64,000 nt of DNA from Niveibacterium microcysteis (GTDB lineage Bacteria > Pseudomonadota > Gammaproteobacteria > Burkholderiales > Rhodocyclaceae). The DNA is taken from the NCBI RefSeq assembly GCF_017161445.1, contig NZ_CP071060.1, positions 4,030,001-4,094,000 on the forward strand, read 5' to 3'. This document shows, piece by piece, positions 51,711 through 61,356 of the stretch; within the stretch, counting starts at the first letter, position 1; each line of letters starts with the position of its first letter. The notes beneath the pieces are model-generated. The model was not told the DNA's origin. It made no database searches and saw only the letters and a list, made by a program, of their open reading frames with translations. The position numbers and the translations under genes were made by a program.

Positions 51711-53438
51711 ATGCAGAGACAACGCCTGCGCGGCCTAACCGCGCTGATCGCGGCCAGCGCTGCGCTGATGCTTGCCGCTTGTGGCGGCGGAGGCGGCGGC
51801 AGCAACACGACCGCCCCGGTCCCCACGCCACCTCCCGCGACCGGCGAAACGCCGATGACGGCCCAGGAGGCTGTCCGCCTGCTTGACCAGGGCGGCTGGG
51901 GCGCCTCGGAGGCCGCCATCACGGAGGCCACCCAACTTGGCCCCAAACAATGGCTGCTGACCCAGTTCGACGCACCGGCCTCCACGTTTGCGAACTATTC
52001 GGCCGAGATTCATACCGCGGGCCTCAAGGATTTCTGCACCGAGCGCATGCTCGGCAGCAACTGCTGGCGCGACTATTACTCGGCCGAACCGCTGTCGCGC
52101 GAGTTCTACCGCCAGGCGCTGAGCGGGCGCGATCAGCTGCGGCAGCGTACCGCCTGGGCGCTCTCGCAGATCTGGGTCGTTTCCGGCCACGAGGTGGAGG
52201 GCACCTACGGCCTGCGCGACTATCAGCAAATGCTGCGCGACAACGCCTTCGGCAACCTGCGCGAACTGCTCGGCAAGATGGCGCTGCACCCGGTGATGGG
52301 CGCTTATCTGAACATGGTGAACAACGAGAAGGACGCGCCGAACGAAAACTTCGCGCGCGAACTGATGCAGCTGTTCACGATCGGGCCCTGTGCGCTGACA
52401 CCCGGCGGCGAGCTCGACGGCGGTAGCTGCCGCGCGACCTACGACAACACCGGCGTGCGCGAAGTCGCCTACGCGCTGACCGGCTGGACCTACCCGGCGG
52501 GCGGTGTCAGCCCGTGGGGCAAGTGGGACTGGACCAACGCCACCTTCCTGCGCGGCGAAATGCTTGCCGACCCAGCCCAACACGACCAGACGCTGCGCAG
52601 CCTGCCGGGCGGCGCAACGATCCCGGCGACGCGCACACCGCGCCAAGCCGCCGATGCCGTACTCGACGCCTTGTTCAACCACCCGAACTTCGCGCCCTTC
52701 ATCGGCAAACAGTTGATCCAGCGACTCGTCACCAGCAACCCGACGCCGGCCTATGTCGAGCGTGTTGCAACCGCCATTGCCAGCGGCAGCTCGAACGGCA
52801 TCGGCAGCGGCAAGCGCGGTGACATGAAAGCCACACTGGCAGCGATCCTGCTCGACCCGGAAGCGCGCGACGCACCCCGCGCCGACGACCCGGGCTACGG
52901 ACGCCTGCGCGAACCAACGCAATTCACGATCAACCTGTTGCGTGCCGCGAACGGCACCACCGACGGCGCCCCCTTCTACTGGTGGATCGGTGCCTTGCTG
53001 GGTCAGATGGTCTACACCGCGCCCTCGGTCTTCAACTACTTCCCGGCCGACTATCCCTTGCCGGGCAAGCCCGACCTGGCGCCAGAGTTCGGCGTTGCCA
53101 ATGCATCCACGGCAATGACGCGCTACAACCTGGGCGACGGGCTGTTCTACTGGAGCAACGGCGGCGGCATTTCGCCCGACAGCTCGATCCCCGGTGCCAC
53201 CGGTACGCGGACCAACGTCACGTCATTCGAATCTGCGGCCGACGACCCCGCCGCGCTCTTCGACCGCATTGATCGCGTGCTGACCGGCAACCGCAGCAGC
53301 GCCAGCACCCGAGCCGCGGTGATCGACGCCATCGCCGCCTGGGATGCCAAGAGCTACAAGGACAGCTACCGCCGCGAGCGGGTACGCACCGCCTTCTACC
53401 TGCTGCTCGCCTCGCCCGACTATCAGGTGCAACGATGA
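51711..53438 (+). CDS. DUF1800 family lipoprotein
   Basis: 575 residues. Lipobox LMLAACG followed by a Gly-rich run. Body with RLLDQGGWGASEAAITEAT, then NEKDAPNENFARELMQLFTI and GCALT-type continuation, NHPNFAPFIGKQLIQRLVTS, and SVFNYFPADYPLPG. DUF1800 is exported and pairs with DUF1501 genes; function unknown. It overlaps the DUF1501 start by four bases. Confidence 0.9.
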   Translation: MQRQRLRGLTALIAASAALMLAACGGGGGGSNTTAPVPTPPPATGETPMTAQEAVRLLDQGGWGASEAAITEATQLGPKQWLLTQFDAPASTFANYSAEIHTAGLKDFCTERMLGSNCWRDYYSAEPLSREFYRQALSGRDQLRQRTAWALSQIWVVSGHEVEGTYGLRDYQQMLRDNAFGNLRELLGKMALHPVMGAYLNMVNNEKDAPNENFARELMQLFTIGPCALTPGGELDGGSCRATYDNTGVREVAYALTGWTYPAGGVSPWGKWDWTNATFLRGEMLADPAQHDQTLRSLPGGATIPATRTPRQAADAVLDALFNHPNFAPFIGKQLIQRLVTSNPTPAYVERVATAIASGSSNGIGSGKRGDMKATLAAILLDPEARDAPRADDPGYGRLREPTQFTINLLRAANGTTDGAPFYWWIGALLGQMVYTAPSVFNYFPADYPLPGKPDLAPEFGVANASTAMTRYNLGDGLFYWSNGGGISPDSSIPGATGTRTNVTSFESAADDPAALFDRIDRVLTGNRSSASTRAAVIDAIAAWDAKSYKDSYRRERVRTAFYLLLASPDYQVQR

Positions 53439-54793
53439 AGCGCCGCGACTTTCTTCGCTCCGCCGCCCACGCCGGCGGACTCTCCGCCGCAGCCAGCATC
53501 GGCCTGCTTGGCAGCCTTCAGGCACAGGCGCAATCGGCGCCCGGATACAAGGCGCTGGTGTGCGTATTCCTCTACGGCGGCAATGACGGCCTGAATACGA
53601 TCATCCCGCGTGACGCCACGCGTTACGCGCAGTACGCCGCGGTGCGCGCGAAGCTGGCGGTGGCGCAGTCCTCCCTTGTCGCGCTCGGCAGCGACTATGG
53701 GCTGCACCCGTCGCTTGCGCCGCTCGGCCCGCTGTGGGCCGCGGGTGCGTTGGCGCCCGTGTTCAATGTCGGCCCGCTCGCAGTGCCACTGACCAAGGCC
53801 GATCTGAAAACGAAGACGCTGCCGGACAACCTGTTCTCGCACTCCGACCAGCAAACGCTGTGGGAATGCGCCGGGCGCAGCGTGCTGGCCCGCACCGGCT
53901 GGGGTGGGCGACTTGCTGCACAGGCGGGCGTCCGGCCGGTGCTCGCCCTCGGCAGTGCGGGCCGCTTCGGCAGCAGCGACACCGGCGCGGCGCTGGCGCT
54001 GCCGGGCCCCGGCGACGACTTCTCGCCCAGCGGCTGGTTCGGCGGGCCGAACGCGAGCCGACGTGCAGCACTCGAAACGATGGCGCGCGCCAATTACAGC
54101 AACCGTCTGATGCAGGCCTACGGCAGCATCCAGAAGAGCGCGCTGGACACCAGCGCGACCCTCGGCCCGGTACTCAAGACAACGCCCGCCAGCGGTTCGA
54201 CGGACGCAATCGATATCGCCTTTGGAAATCTCAGCGGCGCCACCGACACCCCGCTCGCCAAGCAGCTCTATCAGGTGGCCAAACTGATCCGCTACGGTGC
54301 GACGAACGGCAGCGGGCGGCAGGTATTCGTGGTCGCCCAGGGCGGTTACGACACCCATGCCGACCAGCTGACCCGGCATCCGAAGCTCCTCGCGGAGCTC
54401 GGCGCAGCGCTGGCGGCGTTCTACGACGCCACGGTGCGGATCGGCCAGGCCAGTGCCGTCACCAGCTTCACGATGTCGGACTTCGGCCGCACCTTCCTGC
54501 CCAATGCAAGCAGTGGCACCGACCACGCCTGGGGCAATCACCACCTGGTGATCGGCGGCGCCGTGGCAGGCGGCAAGACTTACGGCCGCTACCCCGACCT
54601 GGTGCTCGGCGGTACTGACGATGTCGGCGTGGAAAGCTGGGAGCGCCAGGGTCGCTGGATTCCCGCGTCGTCGGTGGAGCAATACGCCGCGACGCTGGCC
54701 CGCTGGTTCGGGCTCAGCGCCGCGCAAATTGCGGCAGCGTTGCCAGGGCTCGCGAACTTCCCGCTCAACGACCTCGGCTTCATAAAGCCCTGA
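53435..54793 (+). CDS. DUF1501 family protein, Tat-exported
   Basis: 452 residues. Twin-arginine signal MKRRDFLRSAAHAGG, then ALVCVFLYGGNDGLNTIIPR, LPDNLFSHSDQQTLWECAGR, TSFTMSDFGRTFLPNAS, and GTDHAWGNHHLVIGGAV. DUF1501 is an alkaline-phosphatase-like sulfatase-superfamily fold by the GGNDG and DHAWG metal motifs; enzymic activity is unproven. It overlaps the DUF1800 gene by ATGA and ends the pair, followed by a hairpin. Confidence 0.9.
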   Translation: MKRRDFLRSAAHAGGLSAAASIGLLGSLQAQAQSAPGYKALVCVFLYGGNDGLNTIIPRDATRYAQYAAVRAKLAVAQSSLVALGSDYGLHPSLAPLGPLWAAGALAPVFNVGPLAVPLTKADLKTKTLPDNLFSHSDQQTLWECAGRSVLARTGWGGRLAAQAGVRPVLALGSAGRFGSSDTGAALALPGPGDDFSPSGWFGGPNASRRAALETMARANYSNRLMQAYGSIQKSALDTSATLGPVLKTTPASGSTDAIDIAFGNLSGATDTPLAKQLYQVAKLIRYGATNGSGRQVFVVAQGGYDTHADQLTRHPKLLAELGAALAAFYDATVRIGQASAVTSFTMSDFGRTFLPNASSGTDHAWGNHHLVIGGAVAGGKTYGRYPDLVLGGTDDVGVESWERQGRWIPASSVEQYAATLARWFGLSAAQIAAALPGLANFPLNDLGFIKP

Positions 54794-54796
54794 GGC

Positions 54797-54815
54797 GGCG
54801 CCGTCGAACGGCGCC
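54797..54815. terminator. Hairpin between convergent DUF1501 and DUF1415 genes
   Basis: GGCGCCG (54797-54803) and CGGCGCC (54809-54815) pair around TCGAA. No strong T-run on either strand. Confidence 0.45.
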
Positions 54816-54820
54816 TCGGC

Positions 54821-55384
54821 TCACTTCTCCGGCGCGTCCGGCCCGACGCCGAGCGCCGCCCAGCCCTCGGGCCCCAGCTCGCGCAGCTTTTCCATGTTGC
54901 GCTCGTAGATGTCGGCGGCGTCCGGGAAGGCCTCGACCGCGCGGTCGATACTCGCCTCGCGCAGCAGATGCAGGGTCGGATACGGCGAGCGATTCGTGGC
55001 GTTGCTGATATCGTCCGGGGCCGCATCGGCGAACTGGAAATCCGGGTGGAAGCTCGCGATCTGCAGTTCACCATCCAGCCCGAGCTCGGCCAACGCGATG
55101 TCCGCGACGTCGAGGAAGTCGTTGAAGTCGTAGAAGTCCGTCAGCACCTGTGGATGTACCAGCAGGGTGGTGTCGATCTCCTCTGCCGGCGTGTCGGCCA
55201 GCAGCTGCAACTCGGCAATCAGCGCGTCGAGCAACGCATCGGTGGTCTGCGCCTCAGTGACGGTGATGCGCACCTGGTTCTTGACCCACACCGACTTGGC
55301 GAAGGGGCACAGGTTGAGCCCGATGACGGCTCGCTCCAGCCAGCGCTGCGTCGCTTCGACGACCTGATCCCGGCTTGCAGGCAC
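54821..55384 (-). CDS. DUF1415 family protein
   Basis: 187 residues from a GTG: QVVEATQRWLERAVIGLNLC, PFAKSVWVKNQVRITVTEA, TLLVHPQVLTDFYDFNDFLD, ATNRSPYPTLHLLREASIDR. A conserved family of unknown function common in Beta- and Gammaproteobacteria. It starts at the base directly before the hpt stop, so the two are probably co-transcribed. Confidence 0.87.
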   Translation of the reverse strand: MPASRDQVVEATQRWLERAVIGLNLCPFAKSVWVKNQVRITVTEAQTTDALLDALIAELQLLADTPAEEIDTTLLVHPQVLTDFYDFNDFLDVADIALAELGLDGELQIASFHPDFQFADAAPDDISNATNRSPYPTLHLLREASIDRAVEAFPDAADIYERNMEKLRELGPEGWAALGVGPDAPEK

Positions 55385-55945
55385 TCAGTACCCCTTCAGG
55401 GCGTAGATGCCCGGCGCATTGCGCCAGTAGCCCTTGTAGTCCATGCCGCAACCGAACAGGAAGCGGTCCGCAACATCGAGCCCGGTGAAGTCGGCGCGCA
55501 TGCCAGGGAAGGCCTTGCGGTCGTGCAACTTGTGCACCAGCACCGCAGAGAAAACCTGCCCTGCGCCTTCGGCCTTGAGGTACTCAAGGATTGCCGACAG
55601 CGTATGGCCTTCGTCGAGGATGTCATCGAGCACCAGGATCGTGCGGCCACGCAGATCCTGAGTCGGGCGCACCCGCCAGTCGAGCAGGTTGCCCTGCAAG
55701 GCGTGGCCATAGCGCGAGGCGTGCAGGTACGACACTTCCAGCGGGAAGGGCAGGCGCGGCAGCAGGCGGCCGGCGAGGATCAGACCGCCGTTCATGACGC
55801 AGAACACCAGCGGATTGGTGTGGCGCAGGCGAGCGGTGATGCCTTCGGCGAGGCGATCCAGCGCGGCTTCGACGCCTTCATCCGGCACGAGGCAGTCTGC
55901 CTCGGCCATCGCGCGCTCGATTTCCTTCATGTCGACGACAGGCAT
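55385..55945 (-). CDS. hpt: Hypoxanthine-guanine phosphoribosyltransferase
   Basis: 186 residues. PRPP-binding loop ILVLDDILDEGHTL, entrance loop VFCVMNGGLILAGRLL, and FGCGMDYKGYWRN near the base-binding end. It salvages hypoxanthine and guanine to IMP and GMP. It is directly upstream of DUF1415 and 34 bp downstream of apt, part of a purine-salvage run with apt and the NCS2 permease. Confidence 0.92.
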   Translation of the reverse strand: MPVVDMKEIERAMAEADCLVPDEGVEAALDRLAEGITARLRHTNPLVFCVMNGGLILAGRLLPRLPFPLEVSYLHASRYGHALQGNLLDWRVRPTQDLRGRTILVLDDILDEGHTLSAILEYLKAEGAGQVFSAVLVHKLHDRKAFPGMRADFTGLDVADRFLFGCGMDYKGYWRNAPGIYALKGY

Positions 55946-55979
55946 GTGTGTTCTCCTAGTTTCGTAATCAGTTTCAGTT

Positions 55980-56522
55980 TCAGTGGCCGGCGAAATCGAC
56001 CAGTGTGAAGAGCTTCAGCCCACCTTCGCGCAATAGCGCTGAGCCGCCCAGTTCAGGCAAATCGACGATGGCACAGCCTTCGACGACAACGGCCCCGAGC
56101 CGCTCGAGCAGACGCTTGCCCGCCATCATGGTGCCGCCCGTCGCGATCAGGTCGTCGATCAGCAGCACGCGGTCGCCCGGCTTGCAGGCGTCGCTGTGCA
56201 TCTCGACCGTCGCGCTGCCATATTCGAGTTCGTACTCTTCGGAAATCGTTGTGTAGGGCAGCTTGCCCTTCTTGCGGATCGGCACGAAGCCCACGTTCAG
56301 TTCGTGCGCGAGGATCGCGCCAATGATGAAGCCGCGCGCATCGATGCCGGCAATCAGGTCGATGTCCTGATCCATGTAACGGAACACAAACTGTTCCACG
56401 AGGACGCGCAGCGTCTTCGGATCCTGCAGCAGCGGGGTGATATCGCGAAACTGGACGCCGGCTTGTGGCCAGTCGGGCACCGTACGGATACGGTCACGCA
56501 GGTAATTCGGGTCAAGCAGCAT
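55980..56522 (-). CDS. apt: Adenine phosphoribosyltransferase
   Basis: 180 residues. [13 protein letters not shown] is the Apt N-terminal signature, [17 protein letters not shown] the base loop, [15 protein letters not shown] the PRPP loop. It salvages adenine to AMP. The start at 56522 ([12 protein letters not shown]) gives the family length; the upstream extension to 56561 is not supported. Confidence 0.95.
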   Translation of the reverse strand: MLLDPNYLRDRIRTVPDWPQAGVQFRDITPLLQDPKTLRVLVEQFVFRYMDQDIDLIAGIDARGFIIGAILAHELNVGFVPIRKKGKLPYTTISEEYELEYGSATVEMHSDACKPGDRVLLIDDLIATGGTMMAGKRLLERLGAVVVEGCAIVDLPELGGSALLREGGLKLFTLVDFAGH

Positions 56523-56653
56523 GGAAACTCCAGCGACGGCAAACGCAACGTCGGCAAACAAAAAACAAAACGGAATAGTTCGGGTGCTCTGCAGGCAGGG
56601 CGAGCGCCGCGACCGTTCCTGCGCCCTTGGCAGACGGCCGACCAGCGCAGTGT

Positions 56654-58732
56654 TCAGTTGGGCGAGTAGTTACGGCCCCCGAACGGGATAACCTTGTCGA
56701 CCAGGCTCGCACCGCCGCGGCATGCGTCGGATATCACCAGGCCATTCGCGATCACGCTATCAAAACTCTCGGCAAGGCCGCGCCGAACTTCGCTCCACGG
56801 CGCAACCAAGGCCAGCACCCCGAAACCCGCATTGCGGCCACTGCCCTTGGCACGATAGAGCGCCTGGTCAGCAATCGCGAGGTGTCCTTCCCAGCCTTCA
56901 TCGACCGCTTCCGGATCAAGCGGGAACGGTACGAAGCCCATCGACGCCGTGACCGGCACCGGGCCGATCGAGGTACCGAAGGGCGTGTCGGAAATACTGC
57001 GCAGGATCCGCTGCGCCAGCGCCGGGAGCTGATGCGCCGAAACGCCGCGCAACACGACAAGAAACTCCTCGCCGCCCCAACGTGCGAGCCGATCGCCGTC
57101 GCGCAGCAGCGCCTGAACGCGTTGCCCGAACTCAATGATGATCTCGTCGCCTATCGCATGACCAAGTCGATCATTGATCGCCTTGAAGTGGTCAATATCG
57201 AAGAGCAGCAAAGCCATCGGGGAGACCTCCGACGACACCGTCTGTGTCTCGATCCAGGCACGCATCGCACGACGGTTGAACAGTCCGGTCAGCGAATCAC
57301 GCTCCGCAAGGAAGGCCAGCTGGCTGTTTGCCTCAACCAGGCGCGCGTTGACTAGCTGTGTGCGACGGAACATCAGGCCGATGGCAACACCGGCCGCGAT
57401 CGTCAGCCCCGCCACGATGCTCCAGAACATCGCGCGCTGTCGCTGCGTTTCCGCTGCGGCGGTAGTGCGCACGTTGTCCTCACGCAGGCGCAGGATTTCA
57501 GTCTGCTTGCGCTCGGCATCAAAGCGCTCCTGCATCTCCGCGACCAGCCGCGCCCGCGAGCGCCCTTCGTTGACATCGCGCACCGCGCGGTAATCCCGAT
57601 AAGCCGCCGTCGCATCTTTCATGCGGCCAACACGCTCGTAGGCATTTGCGAGCTCATAAATCGCGTTGGCCAGGTACGCGTCTTCACCAGAATGCCTCAG
57701 CACAGACACTGATCGCTCTAGCTGGCGAATCCCGTCGGCTACCCGCCCACTACCAACCAATGCAAGCGCATACTGAAGGTATGCAACGCCACTATGCTCG
57801 GGCTCATCGAACAGCCCTGCAACCTCGACGGCCTGACGCGAAATCTCTATAGCTCTATCCCACTCCTTCTTGTTCAGGTACCAGTCTGACAAGTTGACAA
57901 GGGACATCTCCTCGTGGAGCGCCAACTCCATCCGCTCAGTCATTCGATGCGCGCGGACCAGAATGGACAGATCCGACGTATTGTCCTCGACCGGCCCCGA
58001 TACGATCGCGCGCAGCACCTCGATTTCCGCGAGTAGCCATTGGTCTCCCAACGGTTCTATGGTCCGCCGGGCTTCTTCGATGTACTGGCGCGCGCGAGCA
58101 ATGTCTGGAACAAAAGTTTGCACAAGCGCAAGCGACTTCAGGGTCAGCCCGGCCAAGCGAACGTCACCCGACCTATTGGCGCCATCAAATGCATTAAGCA
58201 GGACGCGCATCGCGTCCTCGTTACGCCCCAAACTGATGTACGCCATGCCAAGGGACTGCTGCGCTGTCGCCCGCAGCCCCTGCCCACCAAGCCCTTCCGC
58301 CACTTCGATGGCGCGCCTCGCAGCTTCGTATTGCTGTTCAGGTTGCCCGCGGTAGTAGGCCAAGCGAGCCTTGAGGACCAGCGAGCGAACGAGCATCTGG
58401 TCGTCGTGTACCGCTTCGGTGTGCGCGATCAGCTGTGCGAGCTGCTCACTGGCCGCGCGGAACTGGCCACGTTCGATCAGCACTTCCGCCTGCAGGCGCT
58501 GGGCCTCGCGGCGGGCCGATGCAGGCGCGGTGGTCAGTGCGCCACGCATGGCATCGAGCTGATTCTGGATTTCGCGCGTCGACACGTCGCGTCGCGCGGC
58601 AAGCGCCTGGACATCCTCGGCGATCCCCGCCAGGGCAGCGCCGGAAGCGAGCACGCAGGCCAGCGCGCAGCTCATCAGGATGCCCTGGAATATTGCCGCG
58701 CCCGCCCTCCGCACTTCGCTTGCCGTGCTCAC
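56654..58732 (-). CDS. TPR-GGDEF diguanylate cyclase
   Basis: 692 residues from GTG 58732 (or 673 from ATG 58675, which has AGGG upstream). It has a signal-like N-terminus, tetratricopeptide repeats (about 60-385), a coiled coil (about 385-430), one TM ([17 protein letters not shown]), then GGDEF (about 480-650) with GGEEF and an RDGD inhibitory site five residues upstream. [19 protein letters not shown] is the metal/GTP region. It should make c-di-GMP in response to a periplasmic protein or peptide interaction. It lies between apt and the purine permease. The TPR half is less GC-rich than neighbours by eye. Confidence 0.9.
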   Translation of the reverse strand: MSTASEVRRAGAAIFQGILMSCALACVLASGAALAGIAEDVQALAARRDVSTREIQNQLDAMRGALTTAPASARREAQRLQAEVLIERGQFRAASEQLAQLIAHTEAVHDDQMLVRSLVLKARLAYYRGQPEQQYEAARRAIEVAEGLGGQGLRATAQQSLGMAYISLGRNEDAMRVLLNAFDGANRSGDVRLAGLTLKSLALVQTFVPDIARARQYIEEARRTIEPLGDQWLLAEIEVLRAIVSGPVEDNTSDLSILVRAHRMTERMELALHEEMSLVNLSDWYLNKKEWDRAIEISRQAVEVAGLFDEPEHSGVAYLQYALALVGSGRVADGIRQLERSVSVLRHSGEDAYLANAIYELANAYERVGRMKDATAAYRDYRAVRDVNEGRSRARLVAEMQERFDAERKQTEILRLREDNVRTTAAAETQRQRAMFWSIVAGLTIAAGVAIGLMFRRTQLVNARLVEANSQLAFLAERDSLTGLFNRRAMRAWIETQTVSSEVSPMALLLFDIDHFKAINDRLGHAIGDEIIIEFGQRVQALLRDGDRLARWGGEEFLVVLRGVSAHQLPALAQRILRSISDTPFGTSIGPVPVTASMGFVPFPLDPEAVDEGWEGHLAIADQALYRAKGSGRNAGFGVLALVAPWSEVRRGLAESFDSVIANGLVISDACRGGASLVDKVIPFGGRNYSPN

Positions 58733-58789
58733 ACCCTGTCTGCCTGACCCGGGGGCCGACGCGTCCGCCGCCGCCCGATTTCGCCTTGC

Positions 58790-60079
58790 TTAGAGCAATG
58801 CGAACTTGCCAACGAATACAACGGCAATCACCCAGACTGCCATCGGTACTTCCTTTGCGCGCCCAGCCAGCAGTTTGATGCCAGCGTAAGCGACGAAGCC
58901 AAATGCGATGCCGTGCGCGATCGAGAAAGTGAAGGGCATCGTGACAGCACACACCACCGCCGGCGCCGCCTCGGTGAGGTCTTCCCAATCGATCTCGGCA
59001 AGCCCGCGCGTCATCAGGATCGCAACATAAATCAAGGCAGGGGCAGTTGCATAGGCCGGCACGGCACCCGCCAGCGGAGCGAGGAACAGCGCCGCGAGGA
59101 AAAGCAGTGCAACCGTGACTGCGGTCAGGCCGGTACGGCCGCCCGCGGCGGTGCCGGCAGCGCTCTCGATGTATGCGGTCGTCGACGAAGTGCCCATCAC
59201 CGCGCCAGCAGCGATCGCGGTCGAGTCGGCCAACAGGGCGCGATTCAGGCGCGGCAGCCGACCATCCTTGTCGAGCAGGCCGGCGCGATGGCACACGCCA
59301 ATCAGCGTGCCGGAGGCATCGAACAACTCCACCAGGAAGAAGGTCAGCACCACCGTAACCAGACCCGCATTGAGCGCAGCCCCGATATCGAGCTGGCCAA
59401 AGGTCGGTGCCAACGACGGCGGCGCGGAGAACACGCCGGAGAATTTGGAGTAGCCGAGAGCGATCGAGGCGACGGTCACCGCAAGGATGCCGAGAATGAT
59501 GCCGCCGGTGATGCGGCGCGCCTCCAGCGCGACGATCAGCAGAAAACCGCCGATCGCAAGCAGCGGTCCCGGCTGATGCAGGTCACCCAAGGTGACGAGC
59601 GTCGCAGGATTACCCTGGATCAGCCCAGCGTTCTTCAGGCCGATAATCGCGAGGAAGAGACCGATACCGGCCGAAATCGCCAGCTTCAGCGAATGCGGGA
59701 TCGCGTTGACGATCCATTCGCGCACCTTGAACAGGCTGACGAGAATGAACAGGCAGCCGGAAATGAAGACCGCGCCAAGCGCAGCCTGCCAGGTGAAGCC
59801 CATGCCCTGCACTACGGCAAAGGCAAAGTACGCGTTGAGGCCCATCCCCGGCGCCATCGCGATCGGGTAGTTCGCGTACAGGCCCATGATCATCGACCCC
59901 AGCGCCGCCGCAAGGCAGGTTGCCGCGAACACCGCGTCGTGCGGCATGCCGGCAGCCGATAGGATGCTGGGGTTGACGAAAATGATGTAGGCCATCGTCA
60001 GGAAGGTAGACAGGCCTGCGAGAAGTTCAGTGCGCACCGTGGTGCGGTGTTCGCTCAACTTGAAGTACGACTCGAGCAT
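58790..60079 (-). CDS. NCS2-family purine permease (AzgA/PbuG-like)
   Basis: 429 residues and about 12-14 helices. It starts YFKLSEHRTTVRTELLAGLS, with GLNAYFAFAVVQGMG and the motif GTSSTTAYIESAAGTAAGGR that marks AzgA/GhxP-type purine permeases. It imports hypoxanthine, guanine or adenine and so feeds hpt and apt. The start at 60079 (MLESYFKL) fits the family; upstream codons to 60154 are not supported. Confidence 0.9.
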   Translation of the reverse strand: MLESYFKLSEHRTTVRTELLAGLSTFLTMAYIIFVNPSILSAAGMPHDAVFAATCLAAALGSMIMGLYANYPIAMAPGMGLNAYFAFAVVQGMGFTWQAALGAVFISGCLFILVSLFKVREWIVNAIPHSLKLAISAGIGLFLAIIGLKNAGLIQGNPATLVTLGDLHQPGPLLAIGGFLLIVALEARRITGGIILGILAVTVASIALGYSKFSGVFSAPPSLAPTFGQLDIGAALNAGLVTVVLTFFLVELFDASGTLIGVCHRAGLLDKDGRLPRLNRALLADSTAIAAGAVMGTSSTTAYIESAAGTAAGGRTGLTAVTVALLFLAALFLAPLAGAVPAYATAPALIYVAILMTRGLAEIDWEDLTEAAPAVVCAVTMPFTFSIAHGIAFGFVAYAGIKLLAGRAKEVPMAVWVIAVVFVGKFALL

Positions 60080-60201
60080 CGTGGGCTCCGGGGGGTCAGG
60101 AATCCGCGATTCTAGCGTCCGGACCAGACAAACCCCAGCCCCTGCAAAGCGCACGGCTGCGCTGGATCAAGCCGGCCGGCCCCACCCAGGCAAAGGCCGG
60201 T

Positions 60202-60522
60202 TCAACGACGCTCGATGCGCTCGATCAATCCATCGAGCCGATCGCGATAACCGCGATAGACCTGCCACAGCGACCACGCCTGGCCGGCGTACTTCAACAG
60301 TCGGGAGGGGCGACGCACGGCCAAGACCGCGGCTGCGACGATGACGATGACAGCCCCATGGCGGCGCGCCCAGCTTGCCGCTGCAACCACCTTGTCGGCG
60401 GCGCCAAAGGCCGGCGCTAGCGCACCAAGATCAGCAACCAGCCTCGCGCGTTCGCGACCGGAGCGCTCGACCAGTTCCGCGCGCCGTAGGGCCAGCCGCG
60501 AGGCCAAGCCGGTCGGCGCCAT
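60202..60522 (-). CDS. YqjK-like small protein
   Basis: 106 residues with a charged N-terminal helix (RLALRRAELVERSGRERARL) and one hydrophobic stretch (HGAVIVIVAAAVLAVRR). Position after a YqjE-like gene and the size suggest YqjK of the E. coli yqjCDEK group. It overlaps the preceding stop by one base. Confidence 0.7.
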   Translation of the reverse strand: MAPTGLASRLALRRAELVERSGRERARLVADLGALAPAFGAADKVVAAASWARRHGAVIVIVAAAVLAVRRPSRLLKYAGQAWSLWQVYRGYRDRLDGLIERIERR

Positions 60523-60908
60523 CAGTCGTGGCGCCCACGCAGCGCATCGCGGTCGCGCTCAAGTTCGGCGATGCTGTCCTTGAACAGGCGGGTGCCGCCT
60601 GCGAGTTGCCGTTGCGCCTGCATGGCAGTCCAAGCGGCGAGGCCCAGAAAAAGCAGTGAGTCCACCCCAAGCGCCAACAGGCGATGGCTGTCCCACAGCC
60701 ATACGGTCACGAAGACCGCCAGCGCAAGCAGGCCAAAGCCGGTAAACAGCGCAGCCAGGATCAGGTGAAAGAGCGCAGTTCCAAGCCGCAGCCCTTCCTC
60801 TTCAACCTCGACGGCAAGCAGCGCGAGCCGGGTCTGCGCCGTACCGAGCGCCGCATCGCCGAGCCGGCCCAGTCGCTCGGCGATTCCGCCACCTTCGTCA
60901 CCGGCCAT
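60522..60908 (-). CDS. YqjE-like membrane protein (phage holin family 3/DUF1469)
   Basis: 128 residues: LGRLGDAALGTAQTRLALLA, EEEGLRLGTALFHLILAALF, FGLLALAVFVTVWLWDSHRL, then a second hydrophobic stretch (LALGVDSLLFLGLAAWTAM). Two or three helices, DUF1469/YqjE pattern. Between YqjD- and YqjK-like genes in one operon. Confidence 0.85.
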   Translation of the reverse strand: MAGDEGGGIAERLGRLGDAALGTAQTRLALLAVEVEEEGLRLGTALFHLILAALFTGFGLLALAVFVTVWLWDSHRLLALGVDSLLFLGLAAWTAMQAQRQLAGGTRLFKDSIAELERDRDALRGRHD

Positions 60909-60949
60909 TGCGGCCTCCCGCTTGTGTGCGTCGCACCTCAGCCATGCAA

Positions 60950-61261
60950 TCAGCGACGGCCCGCCAGCAAACCCACCAGGAAACCGACTCCAGCGGCGAT
61001 CCCGATCGACTGCCAGGGGTTTTCGTGCACATAGTTGTCAGTGGCTTTGGCGACTTCCTTGGCCTTGGCGACGGCTGCGGCCTCGAATTCGCCCACCTGG
61101 GCCCGCGCTGCGGCAAGGCGTTCGCCCAAGCGACCACGTACGTCGGAGAATTTCCCCGAGGCGTCGTCAGCGGTCAGTTTGAGGAGCTGCTCGGCGTCGC
61201 TGATCACCAGCTTGAAATCCGCGATCATCTTGTCACGCGTGGCTTGCGTCATCTCGCTCAT
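60950..61261 (-). CDS. YqjD/ElaB family (DUF883) membrane-anchored protein
   Basis: 103 residues: KLVISDAEQLLKLTADDASG, then a helical segment and the C-terminal anchor NPWQSIGIAAGVGFLVGLLA with terminal GRR. In E. coli, YqjD and ElaB associate with ribosomes at the membrane in stationary phase and affect envelope stress. First gene of a yqjD-yqjE-yqjK-like operon. The start at 61261 gives the conserved MSEM beginning. Confidence 0.85.
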   Translation of the reverse strand: MSEMTQATRDKMIADFKLVISDAEQLLKLTADDASGKFSDVRGRLGERLAAARAQVGEFEAAAVAKAKEVAKATDNYVHENPWQSIGIAAGVGFLVGLLAGRR

Positions 61262-61356
61262 GGCTGTCTCCGGTAGCGGTAACAACGATTGCGGCGCCCG
61301 CCGCAATCCTGCCCCAGCTTACTCCCGGCGCGTCATGCGCGGCAATGCCGGGCGCA

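Noticed and set aside
60080..60201. Purine riboswitch before the NCS2 permease gene
   Set aside because: No conserved purine-aptamer core or three-way junction could be recognised in the leader.
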